From Paralvinella palmiformis (taxonomy: Eukaryota; Annelida; Polychaeta; Terebellida; Alvinellidae): a stretch of 64,000 nt of DNA. The position numbers and the translations under genes are program-made. This document shows positions 1 through 10,889 of this stretch, piece after piece; within the stretch, counting starts at the first letter, position 1; the number at the start of each line of letters is the position of its first letter. Location: positions 124,001 to 188,000 of the forward strand of contig JAODUP010000307.1 of NCBI GenBank assembly GCA_025642065.1, given 5' to 3'. The notes beneath the pieces are model-generated. The model did no database searches. It was not told where the DNA came from and saw only the letters and a program-made list of their open reading frames with translations.

Positions 1-850
1 AGGCCCAACACTGACAGCTTTACAGAGACATTACCCAGGCCCAATACTGACAGCTCTACAAAGATATTACCCAGGCCCAACACTGACAGCTCTACAGAGA
101 CATTATCCAGGCCTAACACTGACACCTCTACCGAGTCATTACCCAGGCCCAACACTGACAGCTCTACAAAGATATTACCCAGGCCCAACACTGACAGCTC
201 TACAGAGACATTACCCAGGCCCAACACTGACACCTCTACAAAGACATTATCCAGGCCTAACACTGACACCTCTACCGAGTCATTACCCAGGCCTAACACT
301 GACAGCTCTACAAATATATTACCCAGGCCCAACACTGACAGCTCTACTGAGACATTACCCAGGCTCAACACTGACAGCTCTACAGATACATTACCCAGGC
401 CCAACACTGACAGCTCTACAGAGACATTACCCAGGCTCAACACTGACAGCTCTACAGACATTACCCAGGCCTACACCCACAGTTCTATAGAGACATTACC
501 CAGGCCTACACCCACAGCCCTACAGAGACATTACCCAGGCCTACACCCACAGCCCTACAGAGACATTACCCAGGCCTACACCCACAGCTCTACAGAGACA
601 TTACCCAGGCCTACACCCACAGCTCTATAGAGACATTACCCAGGCTTACACCCACAGCTCTATAGAGACATTACCCAGGCCTACACCCAGAGCTCTACAG
701 AGACATTACCCAGGCCTACACCCACAGCTCTACACAGACATTACCCAGGCCTACATCCACTATACCCAAGCTATACAGACAAATCCCCCAGGCAATACAG
801 GTATATTACCCAGGCTCTATGGAGACTTTACACAGGTGGCACAGAGATTA
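1..850. repeat. 36/35-bp minisatellite array
   Basis: Tandem copies of a unit that reads AGGCCCAACACTGACAGCTC followed by a TACAGAGACATTACCC-like half, 36 bp per unit up to about 475. From about 475 to 760 the unit changes to a 35-bp variant (AGGCCTACACCCACAGCTCT...), then it decays until about 850. Neighbouring units differ by a few bases. The period is not kept in one open frame, so it is not coding. It runs off the left edge, so its full length is unknown. Relics of the ACCCAGGCTC motif reappear at 1979-2100, on the far side of the inverted-repeat element. Confidence 0.92.
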
Positions 851-1925
851 ATTCTAGACAACCCATACCCAAGACAACCCATACCTAAGCCAACTCATAC
901 CCTAACAAGATAACACGTACTCTTGTGTGAGAAAACTCATACCCCCTTCTGATCCTAAATTGTATATAAGTGTTGCATCTATGTCTGTTTGTGTGAACGA
1001 GGGTATGTAACATAACTACAACATTTTTATAACCAAATGTACTTTTATACATATTTAAAATGTCACTCTGCCTAAGTATGCTGAATAGCCTGGACAACGG
1101 GGGCATATATTTTCCCCGATGCCTTGAGAAGCATCGATGTGTTGCAGTTTCCCACAATGTATTCACTGCAGAGTTTAAATAGTAGACCCTGTGTTGATTT
1201 GGCAGCCTTGTGCTGACGTCACTGCAGTTTTCCTTCCCGACAAACTTTGATTGTAGCTTGATGAGACGTGACTCGCGACCAACAGAAGGACGATAGTACT
1301 TAAAAAGATGCTTTCCCATTTTGGAACATTTGGATCGGAGAGATGTCGGTATTACATTAATATATTTGCAACAGTATCATAAATATGAATATGAAGGAGC
1401 AGCTGAATAAAAAGGTCAGCTGGTGAAGTGTATATAGAAGAAAACCAGCACATAGGATTCAGGTTATCTTATGTAATGTATTCCTAAATTAATTGAGAAG
1501 CCACACAGCCTCCTTTTCATTGTTATTGATCACACGTAAAACTACTTCCCAACACTAGATCCAGTAGATCGTTGACTTACTACTACACTTGGATTATTTC
1601 ACACACAATTCACAGTTTTATTAAACTGCAAAGAAATAGTATTTTCTAGTGGTTTATTGTTATATCATATTATTAGCCAGCCTTAGTCTTCTTGTAATTA
1701 TTGACCATACAAAACACACTATCATACAAATTAATCTCGATGTCGTAGATCAGGAAATGATTTATAATTATTGACATAACGATACAGATGTAATTTATTC
1801 CATACGCTAACAGGGATCAGAAGGGGGTAGGAGTTGTCTCAGAATAGGGGCACGAGTTCTCTCAGAATGGGGTATACGAGTTGTCTTGTCTAACTACGGG
1901 TCGTCTTGAGTATGGGTAGTCTTGT
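850..1925. mobile_element. Candidate inverted-repeat element with repeated-motif arms
   Basis: The left arm (about 850-960) is built from imperfect ~24-bp copies of a GACAACCCATACCC/CTCATACCCC motif and ends in ACCCCCTTCTGATCC. The right arm (about 1806-1925) contains the reverse complement of the same motifs, starting GGATCAGAAGGGGGT. Weak similarity continues some 30 bp inward on both sides. The element separates two blocks of the ACCCAGGC minisatellite, as if it had inserted into the array. The 0.85-kb interior holds a 144-codon minus-strand ORF (885-1319) without a recognisable domain, starting inside the left arm, so it is probably not a gene. I cannot name the family; a foldback-type element is the closest description. 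Confidence 0.5.
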
Positions 1926-2154
1926 TACCCACAGAGAGATTACTCAGAATTTAGAGATCGATTACCTACAAAATCAGCATTACCCAGGCTCAATGGATAT
2001 GTTACTGTGACTGTACATTGACTGTATGCACCAATCATTAAGGCTGCACAAAGACCCTACCCAGGTTCTACTCAGATATACCCAGGTAATAGTATATCCT
2101 CCCAATGTTAAAATGTGTACACACAAAAAAAAGGTTTATTATTTTATTTTATTA
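1926..2154. other. Degenerate array flank, no gene seen
   Basis: Scattered relics of the first minisatellite (TTACCCAGGCTCAATGG at about 1979 and ACCCAGGTTCTACTCAGATA at about 2069) and an A/T-rich stretch. Nothing coding is visible. Confidence 0.6.
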
Positions 2155-2606
2155 TAATTTGACAAATGATATTACAAATGACAATATAGGATATCACAAA
2201 TGACAATATAGGATATCACAAATGACAACATATGATATCACAAATGACAATATATGATATCACAAATGACAATATATGATATCACAAATGACAATATATG
2301 ATATCAAAAATGACAACATATCATATCACAAATGACAATATATGATATCAGAAATGACAACATATGATATCACAAATGACAACATATGATATCACAAATG
2401 ACAATATATGATATCACAAATGACAATATATGATATCACAAATGACAATATATGATATCACAAATGACAACATATGATATCACAAATGACAATATATGAT
2501 ATCACAAATGACAATATATGATATCACAAATGACAACATATGATATCACAAATGACAATATATGATATCACAAATGACAATATATGATATCACAAATGAC
2601 AACATT
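2155..2606. repeat. 22-bp minisatellite array
   Basis: About 20 tandem copies of a 22-bp unit containing ATATGATATCACAAATGACA, with mainly C/T variation in AATAT versus ACATA. Each unit carries the palindrome ATATGATATC or GATATC. It lies just beyond exon 5 of DOLPP1-A (2709-2801), so it is presumably inside that gene's next intron. The period is not a multiple of three and both strands contain stops. Confidence 0.95.
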
Positions 2607-2708
2607 AGAGCTATAGTTTTAGAAACATGACAGTAGATCCTGAGAGATAAGACAACGGGAACTCAAAAAAGTGAATTGATCCAAAAAAATCTCTTTAGTA
2701 TCACTTAC

Positions 2709-2801
2709 CTACTAAATGACACCAGAAATGCGACAATTAATGAGCTTAAACAAGTCAAATACTTCCAGATGATATCCATACTGTATATATTCTGATGAAC
2801 C
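2709..2801 (-). CDS. DOLPP1: DOLPP1-A exon 5
   Basis: 93 nt; acceptor TTTCTTTAG, donor GTAAGT. It reads VHQNIYSMDIIWKYLTCL and ends in LVSFSR, which begins PAP2 motif 3 (SR....H). Same length and phases as exon 5 of copy B. Confidence 0.88.
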
Positions 2802-5620
2802 CTAAAGAAAATATGTATACATCAGTGAGTCTGCATGTATGTATGTGTGTGTGTGTATACTGTTTATTCTATTAAAAAACATGTAAACAGAGGTATTATA
2901 AGTACAAATACACCTGATATTACCTAATTTCATTATATTTCACAAAAATATCATTCATCAATAAAACAGAAGCATTTCAAATGCATTGTTTTAGCATAAA
3001 CTATACACCCTGAACTTTGCTTCTGATTTATAACCTGAACACTACTACACACAAAATATAAGTAGAGAAGATCCAGATTTAAACTACATATTATTACCAT
3101 TGGTGAATTATCTTACAAGAAAATACCGATGTGTCTGACCAAACTACTCAATGTTTTCACATGATTATAGGTCTCCTTTAATGGCCCAATGTGTCTGTGC
3201 ACTGTGCCATTATTACCACAAACAATGTATATATATATATATATATATAAACACACATACACTACATTGTTACACATACTTCCAGAACCTACCTTAAGAG
3301 TAAGAATAACACAAAGTATGTTGTAAAGAAGCAGATAAACTGAGAATGGTTAGAAGGCATCCCATATTCTGTAGTAAACATTCTGTGTCCTGAAAGTTAA
3401 TAAACAATGAAAATAGAAGAATGAAAGTTTTAGAAATAATAGTAATAATTACAAAACTTCTATAGCGCCAATATCCTACAAAATAATCGAGTTCAGTGGC
3501 GCCACCTAGTACAAGGGGTTGGGCAAACTCATAGTCCGGGTACGCTGCAAAGTTCATCAACAATGGTCAGATGGCAAGGAAACTTAGGAAGGATAAGCAA
3601 GTCTGAAAAAGTGAGTTTTCTAATGGTGAGGGAAAGAAACTGTGCTATTTGACGACTTAACATGTTCAGAGAATGAATTCCAAAGAGTGAGGACAGCAAC
3701 TGAAAAAGCACAAGTCCCAGCATGAGTTTAACCCTGGGAACAGACAACAAATGAAAAGCAGATGAACGGAGTTCTCTGGGCTTGGGTACTAAAGAAAACA
3801 TTGAAAATAGATATGAAGGTTCTCCAGAAGATTGTTATTTATATATAGAGACATCCATATAGACAATTTATTCTACATTTTATTATTATATACTAGACTG
3901 AGTAAGATTGATGTTTTATGACCACTTTTGTACACATGGTACGCTAAATGGGCCGAGTCACCTCCAAAGGAAATGAAGCCAAGTCAAAGATGAAACACCT
4001 TTCAGTTATGCCCATGCCGAGATTCGAAACCAGGTGGCAGCGGTCCAATACACTAACAACTAGACCACAGAAATAAGAGATCCATCTCTAATTATTATCT
4101 CGAGTCTTAACAATTACCTTTAGATGGCCTTGGTTCTTTTATGATGCGCTTCAGCAACCAATTAATACATTCATCAACTGCCAGTCCAATGAAGTAGAAT
4201 ACCTTAAATACAGGTTTGAATATTCACATTGAAATATACATTTAAAAAATCAGTAACTGTATTAATACTGTTACTTTAATGTGACACAGAAAAAACTATG
4301 CATATTACCCATATTTAGTGTGCTAACTGAATGTCAAGAACAACTTAGATATTTTTAATCCTGAAGATAATTAATAAATTTGGAAAATAGCATACACATA
4401 TTAAACCATATTTAACTTACTGTGTGTAGATCCCGCTTGAAAACGATCAATGTTATAAAGCCAACAACAATAAAGACTGGAAGTAAGCTGAACCAAGCCA
4501 GACAATAACCTAAAATATCACCTGAAATACAAGTCAAATGCTCATTAATAAACTCGTAGTGGTTTGTATACTTGATATCAAAGGATCTTTATTATAACGA
4601 CCTTCGAGCATTGATTCAATCCCATAATGAAAATAAATCATCCTCATATTCTTCAATCACCATAACTGATAAATAAATCCCAATTTTAATCACCTTGTTA
4701 ACTAGTAAAATACAATTTAAAAAATCATCCACACCCAATATTTTGTTCAATAATAAGAGACTCCGACTCAATCTAAAGTGAACACCTTTACTGGGTCAAT
4801 CTATACACTACTGAAAGGTTTACAATATTGTATAAAATCATATTTAGCCCAAATGACAACACTCTAATAGACATGTTATCAATGTGTGAAACAGATTGTG
4901 ATCTCACGGTTGGTAAAAGGAATGTTTTTATCAGATAGTTCAGCACAACAACTACTAAAACCCAAACCGCACAGATGCCAAACCTTGTAACGAGTCCAGT
5001 CAAACATGACCTGCAAATGGACTTTCGCTAGATAGCGCAGTCATTGCGAAAATCATCTATTCCAAATTCTAAAACAATTTATTCCATAACTGAATTGACG
5101 CAATGTCTGGTTGTTGCATTTAATTAGTGGAAGATTAAACGTAAAGTGAGAAACCAGGTTCTCAAATTACTTGATTTGTGATGAGGTTATCTCTCAGTTA
5201 AACATAATGCTCCGCATCTTTCGCAGAAACATTGATTTTACAACTTCCCATCACCAGGAAGAAAACGGTTATGGCTCAAATTATTCAACATATAAGAAAA
5301 TATCCTTCTTGGTTATTTCGAAGATAAATTATTTGTGTGAAAGGTATGATGCTGTCATATATAAACCAAACAGTCACAAATATATAACATGGTATCCAAA
5401 TGGAAGAGAACTCGTCAGTTATTGTTGGATGCTAACAGCAAATTTCAGGAAAATAATCAAATTGATGGCTATAACTCTCAAAGGTAATGTAGTTATTATA
5501 GATATTTGTAATAAAACTCCGGTTAAATTGCACCACAAATATTTTCTTAATCTATTATATGTCCAATTATCCATTACCTTCATATTAATTTTATCCTAGA
5601 CTGAATGATAATAAAATACT

Positions 5621-5657
<37 letters not shown>

Positions 5658-7066
5658 CACTTGTTAACAAAAACTACAAATGTAATACGGCTATTCACAA
5701 ACGGCCCAAACAAAATATATGTAAATTAATTAAATAATATTTGTGCGTATTATATATATATATATATTATATTAACAGTTTGCTGGTTGTTTATTTGCAG
5801 CGCAAGACTGATATGGAATAAGTGCATGCCATGTAGCTTGGTGGTCGTTTACTTGCAGTGTAAGACTGATATGGAATAAGTGCATGTAGCTTAATTGGTG
5901 GTCGTTTACTTGCAGTGTAAGATGATGATGATTGGTGTTTTATGGCCACTTTTGTGCACATTGTAGGCTAAATGGGCCGAACAACAGTGTAAGACTGGTA
6001 TGGAATAAGTGCATGTAGGTATGTGAAATGTTGCACTGTATTATATTTATATTGAAAATGCTTTTGACAAAGGTATTATAACTATCAATCAATTATAACT
6101 ATCAATCAATTACATTGAATATGCTTTTGACAAATGCCAGCAACAATTAACTATCAAGCAATTAATATTTGCTCTTTTAATCATGCCACTGATTGACCTA
6201 TGTTTGATGCTAGCTCCACCCATCTGATTTGATGTTGCACATTACTACAACACACCATTGTCATATCATTTATCATTGGGCCGAGCTGTCTTGTCAGCAG
6301 GCTGAGCTGTCTCATAATGGGGCCAAGCTGTCTGGGCCGAGTTCCCACTTCGGCCGAGCTGTCTAGGATTCTGTTCTGAATCTCTTTTTTTTCTTTGCAC
6401 ATACAATTGAGTTAATAAAACAAATGTTGCTGCATATGTATGTCCATAGTCCAGACAAATATCAGAAAACAGGTATCCAGTCTAACAGAATAGCACTGTG
6501 ACTGAATTCATCTGTTCCTATAGTCCTTTGCATCACCAATAAAGCAGATCTGTTATAATTATAATGTCAAAGTGGATTAGAAATACATGTTCAGATCATG
6601 ATCAGTAGTTTCACATTTATTATTAAATTACATATTATTTGTACAGCGCCTTTGAATGGCTCCTGCTAGTAAGGGCGCTTTATTAAATATACATTATTAT
6701 TATTATTATTATTTCCATGCTACTCCCTTACACTGATAAATTGGCGGGGGAGAGGTTCCAATCACTTTTGGGGGGGGGGTAACAGGAGGAACCATACTGG
6801 AATTTTTGTTTCATATTTTAAATAATTTGTTAGCCATTTTCACGAAACGTAATCAATCAACGCACACCTCACTAGAATCATCCCACTGAATTAATGATTG
6901 ACTGATGAGATTCCCATCGACGCATGTCATGATCATCAACAGTCTGAGTCAATAGTCACGTGTAAGGATTTTTAAATTATTTGTTATCACCTTTCACGTA
7001 TTCTACATGTGTCAGAGACAATGCTTTCCATTCGTTCTCATCTGAAGGAAGACTTTGGTACTGCAT
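2709..7066 (-). CDS. DOLPP1: Dolichyldiphosphatase (DOLPP1-like) copy A, exons 1-5, 3' end outside window
   Basis: A PAP2-family enzyme that hydrolyses dolichyl diphosphate at the ER membrane so the lipid carrier of N-glycosylation can be reused. Five exons are visible: 7066-6991, 4521-4421, 4202-4118, 3389-3293 and 2801-2709, all GT-AG, with phases 1, 0, 1, 2, 2 that join without a break into about 150 codons. Exon 1 holds SLTHVEYVKG. Exon 2 encodes the first membrane helix and ends FKRDLHT. Exon 3 has PAP2 motif 1 (K..IKEPRP). Exon 4 has motif 2 (YGMPSNHSQF). Exon 5 ends VSFSR, the start of motif 3. Each block aligns in order with vertebrate DOLPP1 as I know it. The exon with the catalytic HT and the C-terminal exon are not found, and probably lie left of position 1. 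The ATG at 7066 gives an N-terminus of the usual length. Confidence 0.88.
3293..3389 (-). CDS. DOLPP1: DOLPP1-A exon 4 (PAP2 motif 2)
   Basis: 97 nt; acceptor TTAACTTTCAG, donor GTAGGT. It encodes TTEYGMPSNHSQFICFFTT and a hydrophobic run. The PSxxH with its general-acid His is intact. Confidence 0.9.
3440..3815 (-). mobile_element. LINE 3' end (CR1/L2-like), minus strand
   Basis: On the minus strand a reading frame around 3801-3600 (ELRSSAFHLLSVPRVKL, then FGIHSLN) resembles the extreme C-terminus of CR1/L2-type reverse transcriptase ORFs, where an 'LRSS...L.VPR.KLK...WNSLP' pattern is typical. The 3' end runs into a GGCGCTATAGAA block and an ATT-rich tail near 3440. Frames are broken, so it is a dead copy. 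It sits in the intron between DOLPP1-A exons 3 and 4. About 150 bp (3489-3645) match 45121-45265 in the same orientation, which shows it is a dispersed family. Confidence 0.65.
3906..4072 (-). mobile_element. tRNA-derived SINE, family 1, full-length
   Basis: Read on the minus strand it has a tRNA-like head (box A CTAGTTGTTAGTGTATTGG, box B GGTTTCGAATCTCGG), a body with GTTTCATCTTTGACTTGGCT, and a 3' part CATTTAGCGTACCATGTGTA ending in AAAACATCAATC. The same layout recurs at 20314-20500 and 44907-45092. It sits between DOLPP1-A exons 3 and 4. Confidence 0.85.
4118..4202 (-). CDS. DOLPP1: DOLPP1-A exon 3 (PAP2 motif 1)
   Basis: 85 nt; acceptor CTGTATTTAAG, donor GTAATT. It encodes DECINWLLKRIIKEPRPSK. 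K and RP fit the KX6RP motif that holds the phosphate in PAP2 enzymes. Confidence 0.9.
4421..4521 (-). CDS. DOLPP1: DOLPP1-A exon 2
   Basis: 101 nt; acceptor TGTATTTCAG, donor GTAAGT. It encodes a hydrophobic segment (LLPVFIVVGFITLIVF) followed by KRDLHT, matching the first membrane helix of the family. Confidence 0.9.
5171..5599 (+). other. 142-codon ORF of unknown status in DOLPP1-A intron 1
   Basis: An open plus-strand frame of mixed composition with a weakly hydrophobic C-terminus. I recognise no domain and see no splice support. It lies antisense inside the first intron of DOLPP1-A. Chance ORF or transposon remnant are both possible. Confidence 0.2.
5600..5774. repeat. Two (TA)n tracts
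   Basis: TA runs at about 5627-5653 and 5750-5768, separated by AT-rich sequence. Confidence 0.9.
5775..6020. repeat. ~57-bp tandem repeat, three copies, one interrupted by a SINE
   Basis: Three imperfect copies of a unit containing GTCGTTTACTTGCAGTGTAA and GACTGATATGGAATAAGTGC. The third is split by a SINE end (5922-5984). A second small duplication (GCTTTTGACAAA, ACTATCAATCAATTA) follows at 6055-6165. Confidence 0.85.
5922..5984 (-). mobile_element. 5'-truncated SINE family 1 with target-site duplication
   Basis: Only the last ~60 bp of the SINE (GGCCCATTTAGCCTACAATG ... AAAACACCAATCATCAT on the minus strand) are present. CAGTGTAAG occurs directly on both sides (5913-5921 and 5985-5993), as expected for target-primed insertion into the middle of a tandem repeat unit. 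Confidence 0.85.
6630..6720 (+). mobile_element. LINE/SINE 3' tail with (ATT)n
   Basis: TACAGCGCCTTTGAATGGCT, AAGGGCGCTTTATTAAATAT and an ATT run. The GCGCTTTATAAATA-ATT arrangement is the usual 3' end of CR1/L2-type elements. It agrees with the GGCGCTATAGAA tail at 3440-3475 on the other strand. Confidence 0.6.
6991..7066 (-). CDS. DOLPP1: DOLPP1-A exon 1
   Basis: 76 nt, 25 codons plus one base. The ATG at 7066-7064 is 12 codons before the conserved Trp. It reads on to LSLTHVEYVK and then donor G|GTGATA. An upstream in-frame ATG (7186) exists, but the short form matches the family's N-terminal length. Confidence 0.85.
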
Positions 7067-7185
7067 TTCGGTCAACCGGTCTATAAGAAAATGCTTTGTA
7101 ACTTTAGTAAACTCTAAGCCTTGGTTTGGGCTTAGTTTAGTTTTCTGGAAATCTAACTTATTATCGCCCGCTACGTAAACCGCCA

Positions 7186-7412
7186 ATCATCTCATAATAT
7201 CGCCCAATACCACCTGCGAAAATAACACGAATAACGTATCAAAACTGGGTTCTTTTTTAGAATTAAATAAAATCTATAATATCTCGAAGAATTAATATGT
7301 CAAAATGTTCTCACTTGAAATACTGAATTAGTTTAAGAACTCTTTAGTCTCTAATGTAATTTTGCTTCCTCGGATAATGTCAAAATATTCGAAAACAAAT
7401 ATGTCAACATAG

Positions 7413-7443
<31 letters not shown>

Positions 7444-7960
7444 ACATGGAAAAAATTATTTGTCTAATAACTGGATATATTAGAGATATTTGTATATTTT
7501 ACTAATTTTAAAAACGACCAAACTGAATGGAACAGGATAGCTGTGTATCAGGTCATTTCGTAACCAAATATTTGCGTACCATACCGTTTCGTAACCAAAG
7601 GGATACTAGTTCATAACCAAGTTATAATAACTTATAATGTTATCAAGTTCCAGTTAACCTAATACAAACGTAAGTTGACATTAACAATTATAATGTTCAA
7701 CTACAGAATTTCCGATCTAGACCTAATATAAGATTGTAGATGGTGAATAATCAACCATTCAGCCATATTTTGCCTCAATTTTCTAAAATTCTTGAAAAAA
7801 AATGTATAAGTCTATATAAACTTATTTAAAAAAAAATATAGACTCTACTCTCTAGTATCATATGTAAAAAAGAACAATATTATGTACAAAATTCAGTATG
7901 GATTTAGAAAAGCCCACTCTACGCCCTCAAGGTTAACTGGTTAATGTGTCTTGGAACCCA
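7186..7960. promoter_or_regulatory. Upstream region of DOLPP1-A, no clear promoter motif
   Basis: About 0.8 kb between the first DOLPP1-A exon and the next transposon. It is AT-rich with a (TA)n run at 7415-7443 and a short duplication (TTTCGTAACCAAA, 7556 and 7593). It should contain the copy A promoter, but I can identify no element with confidence. Confidence 0.3.
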
Positions 7961-9240
7961 GTAAAAGATTACTTGGATTCCACGCTGCCTGAGGGTTAAT
8001 TGATGCCGCGGTGTAGATTATTGCGATGATTTCCGGATAGGTGTGGAAATTGCCTGTGGTAATGATGGTTAGTGCTCCCATAGAGTCCGAGTGGATGATG
8101 ACTCTTTCATGGATAGTGGGTCTCTATATCCATATTAGTGCTGCTTTGACTGTGTGCAGCTCAGCTAAGATGATCGGGGTGTGGTTTGGGATTGTGCCTT
8201 TTATTTCTTCGTCTTACATTATTTATTGCAGGTAATATAGATCTATAGGTTGATGGATTGACGATGGGAAAAAGTGAAGGCAAATACCATCTTTCATTGG
8301 ATGAAGATACTGATCCCAATGGTGATAAATATAAGTGTAAAGTGATGGCCGGTTGTCGAATTAATTTGCTCCGATTGAATGATGTGCGAAAGAAGTTGGT
8401 GGTCACCCGTTCCGTGTCGCTTGGCGATTTGTTGACGCCAATCTTCAGATTTGCGATGGCCTTGATCATGTTGAATCTGGAGTCTACTTTACGCTTTGTG
8501 TCTGTTACGTGTCGAATGAAGCTGAGTCTGCTATCTATGGTGATGCCGAGATATTTATAGTCGTTGACCATTTCTAGGTGTTGTAGGCCGAGTTTAAATT
8601 TAGGTTATCTAGTTGTGTTGAGAGCCATGGGGACATCCAGTGCTGAGATCATGGGAGTCGGGGTTGAATTTTTACCGTTACCTTTCTGTTTGTTAAAAAG
8701 TACTCTATCCACGTGATGATCCTCCCAGATATGCTCAGAGAGATAAGGGAGTCCAGCATGGAAAGACGATCAACGAGCTCGAATGCCTTGTCCAGATCCA
8801 TGAAGGCGACAAACACTGGTTTGTTTCTTTTGGGGCATTCCCTGGCTGTGATCTTGGTTGCTAAATGAGCGATAGCGTCTAGTGTTGATCTGTCTTTGAC
8901 GAAGCCGAAGATAGTTTTCGTCTTGGCGTTTCCACTGCAGTCTTGCTACGATCATTTTCTTCATAATATTTGAGAGGGTGGACAATAGGGAGATGGGGCG
9001 ATGACCTTTTCCTCCTGGTTTAGCGATCGGGATGACTATTGCCGTCTTCCATTGTTCTGGTAGTTTCCATTCAGTCCAAGATTGGTTAAATAAGTTGAGG
9101 ATTCTCTTCTTAAAGGAACGTGTGGCTTTGGCGTGGAAAGTGTAGGTAAAGCCGTCCTCTCCAGGGGCTGTCTTTCTGTGTCTTCTCAGTACAGTCTCAA
9201 GTTGGTGGAAGGTAAACAGCCTGTTTGTGTTTTTCTGTTT
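7960..9240 (-). pseudogene. I-clade-like LINE fragment: reverse transcriptase plus RNase H
   Basis: Read from 9240 downwards. FHQLETVLRRHRKTAPGEDG and LPEQWKTAIVIPIAKPGGKG lead into HRPISLLSTLSNIMKK (RT blocks 1-2). After a frameshift comes FVAFMDLDKAFELVDRLSML, which carries the first catalytic Asp. KYLGITIDSRLSFIRHV (8550-8500) follows near the end of the RT. From about 8200 to 8010 the frame reads ILAELHTVKAALIWI and RVIIHSDSMGAL, the E and D blocks of RNase H. RT followed by RNase H is typical of the I/LOA/R1 group of non-LTR retrotransposons. The YxDD block and the 5' endonuclease are missing and there are several stops, so the copy is dead and internally deleted. Confidence 0.82.
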
Positions 9241-9506
9241 TGGTGCTGCTAAACACAGAACGTGTTAAACAGGTAATTGTATCTAATACATATCGTATAT
9301 TATATGGAATATAGTTTAGACATATGCTCGTAACTGAGGGGTTAATTGGGTGCACAGCTGATATAAAAAGTTACCCCCCCCCCCATCATTTACTAGTAGA
9401 TCTATATGATTGACATTAAATAATAACGTTTCATTTATTTCACAAGCATAGCCCGTTTCTACTACCGGCAAGTGCTACATGGTGAGGTCGAACTCTTTAC
9501 GTTGAG

Positions 9507-10410
9507 ATGGAGGGACTGCAGCTTGCCCTTATAGTTCCTGAAGGTGATAGCTCCATTATCACGGCGACATCAAGTACACAACGTTCGTTTGACGTGTCGC
9601 CGCTGTCACCAGTCAGTGATCACGACTTTATGGACGCCGACATGATAAATCCAGATCAGGATATAATTCCAGACATATCATTCGACATAACTACCAAGGA
9701 TATCGTCATACCAGAAGCTCACGAGGAACTGTCCATGTTGGACGAGCCTCAATCACTTATCACCCCTCATGACGTCGAACCCTATAACATATGTGACGTT
9801 ATTGAAAGTCCTGGCTACACGTATACGATCAAGCGCTGTCGTGGCCCTACAATAGAATGGTGATATACTATTTGTAGTAAAACCTTGCTATATCCAGCCC
9901 CGGTATGACAACGTGGCGATAATTTCACTGAGGGTCTCTTCAATCATCTCCACCCGTCAGATCCAGGTGCGATGACTACCACAAAAGTGAAAGCCACTGT
10001 TCAGGAACAGACGACGCAAGACGATTGTCGACGACGTCATCATGGACGAGGTTAATAATGATGATCCAGTGCCTTCCTTAACCAGAGACTGCAAAATCCC
10101 ACCGACCTGGACTTTGACTTAGCTAAAGCCTTAGCTAAGTCAAAGTCCAGATCGGTGGAATCTAGATTTCTTATGTGCAGATTTCTTCAGGAAAGACATA
10201 AAGTCCGGAAACAAGTGCCATCTCCTTTTTGCTAGCCAAGTACAGCTAAATCAACTGATCATAGCAAACACTTGTAATCTTCATGGGACATTTAAGATAA
10301 TAAAGCAACCCTTCACCCAACTCTTTACAGTGCACGCTTTGCTCAAACATGATGGGAACACTAAATGCCACTGGCATTTGTTCTGATGTCAAGCAGGGTT
10401 TAAGAAAGAC
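9507..10410 (+). pseudogene. Decayed FLYWCH-MULE (Mutator-like) transposase gene
   Basis: The first 118 codons from ATG 9507 are acidic and end in PGYTYTIKRCRGPTIEW, the beginning of a FLYWCH zinc finger (GY.Y..KR.RG...W). A TGA at 9861 interrupts it. The finger and linker continue in other frames (QRGDNFTEGLFNHLHPSDPG; DEVNNDDPVPSLTR). After the inverted duplication at 10099-10158 the frame resumes with FRKDIKSGNKCHLLFASQVQ. It then reads HGTFKIIKQPFTQLFTVHAL and, after a last shift, MPLAFVLMSSR. This is the start of the MULE catalytic domain; the T-F-K-x-x-x-x-F-x-Q-L-F block is characteristic. The sequence stops matching near 10410, so the remaining DDE residues are absent. I infer a 3'-truncated Mutator-family transposase. 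No terminal repeats were found. Confidence 0.8.
10099..10158. repeat. Near-perfect 28-bp inverted duplication with 4-nt loop
   Basis: The left arm 10099-10126 and the right arm 10131-10158 are reverse complements at 27 of 28 positions (one C/A mismatch), separated by AGCC. The arm contains TTAGCTAAGTCAAAGTCCAG. The left arm encodes the transposase peptide PTDLDFDLA; the right arm is its inverted copy. The reading frame crosses the joint without a stop. Confidence 0.95.
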
Positions 10411-10889
10411 AAAAAAAGGTAAATTTACTTGTACTGTTTTATAATCATTATTAATATTATTATTATCATCATCAATTTGATTATCATTATCATTACATAA
10501 TATCAGGTGTTTATTAACGTTACAGGTAAGTAAAATATACATAACATGTATCTGTTAATTTATTATTTTCATAGTTGTTATATTTGTTATATTGTAGGTC
10601 CTGACAGCTATTCGGAAATGCTTGCAAGGCTGCGTCTTCCAATTTACATAAAAAGACAACGTCATTAAAGGTTTAATCAAGTGGAGATGAGGATGCGGGG
10701 ATGCAAAGAAAAGTGGGGGATAACTTGGTTAGTGCTGGGTATTTACTCATTTACTTTCCACCATCTTAGAGGGTCCGTGTCTTCTACCATGCATGGGGTT
10801 ATGCGGGAATCATCCAAATCTGACTCTGTGCTAGTGGACCAAAGTGGTGGTACTGGCAGCTCTCAATGATCTACTCTCTTAATAACTTC

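Noticed and set aside
885..1319. 144-codon minus-strand ORF as a gene
   Set aside because: No domain, no splice sites, and it overlaps the repeated arm of the inverted-repeat element.
1..2606. CRISPR-like direct repeats
   Set aside because: Units are contiguous without unique spacers; ordinary minisatellites in a eukaryotic genome.
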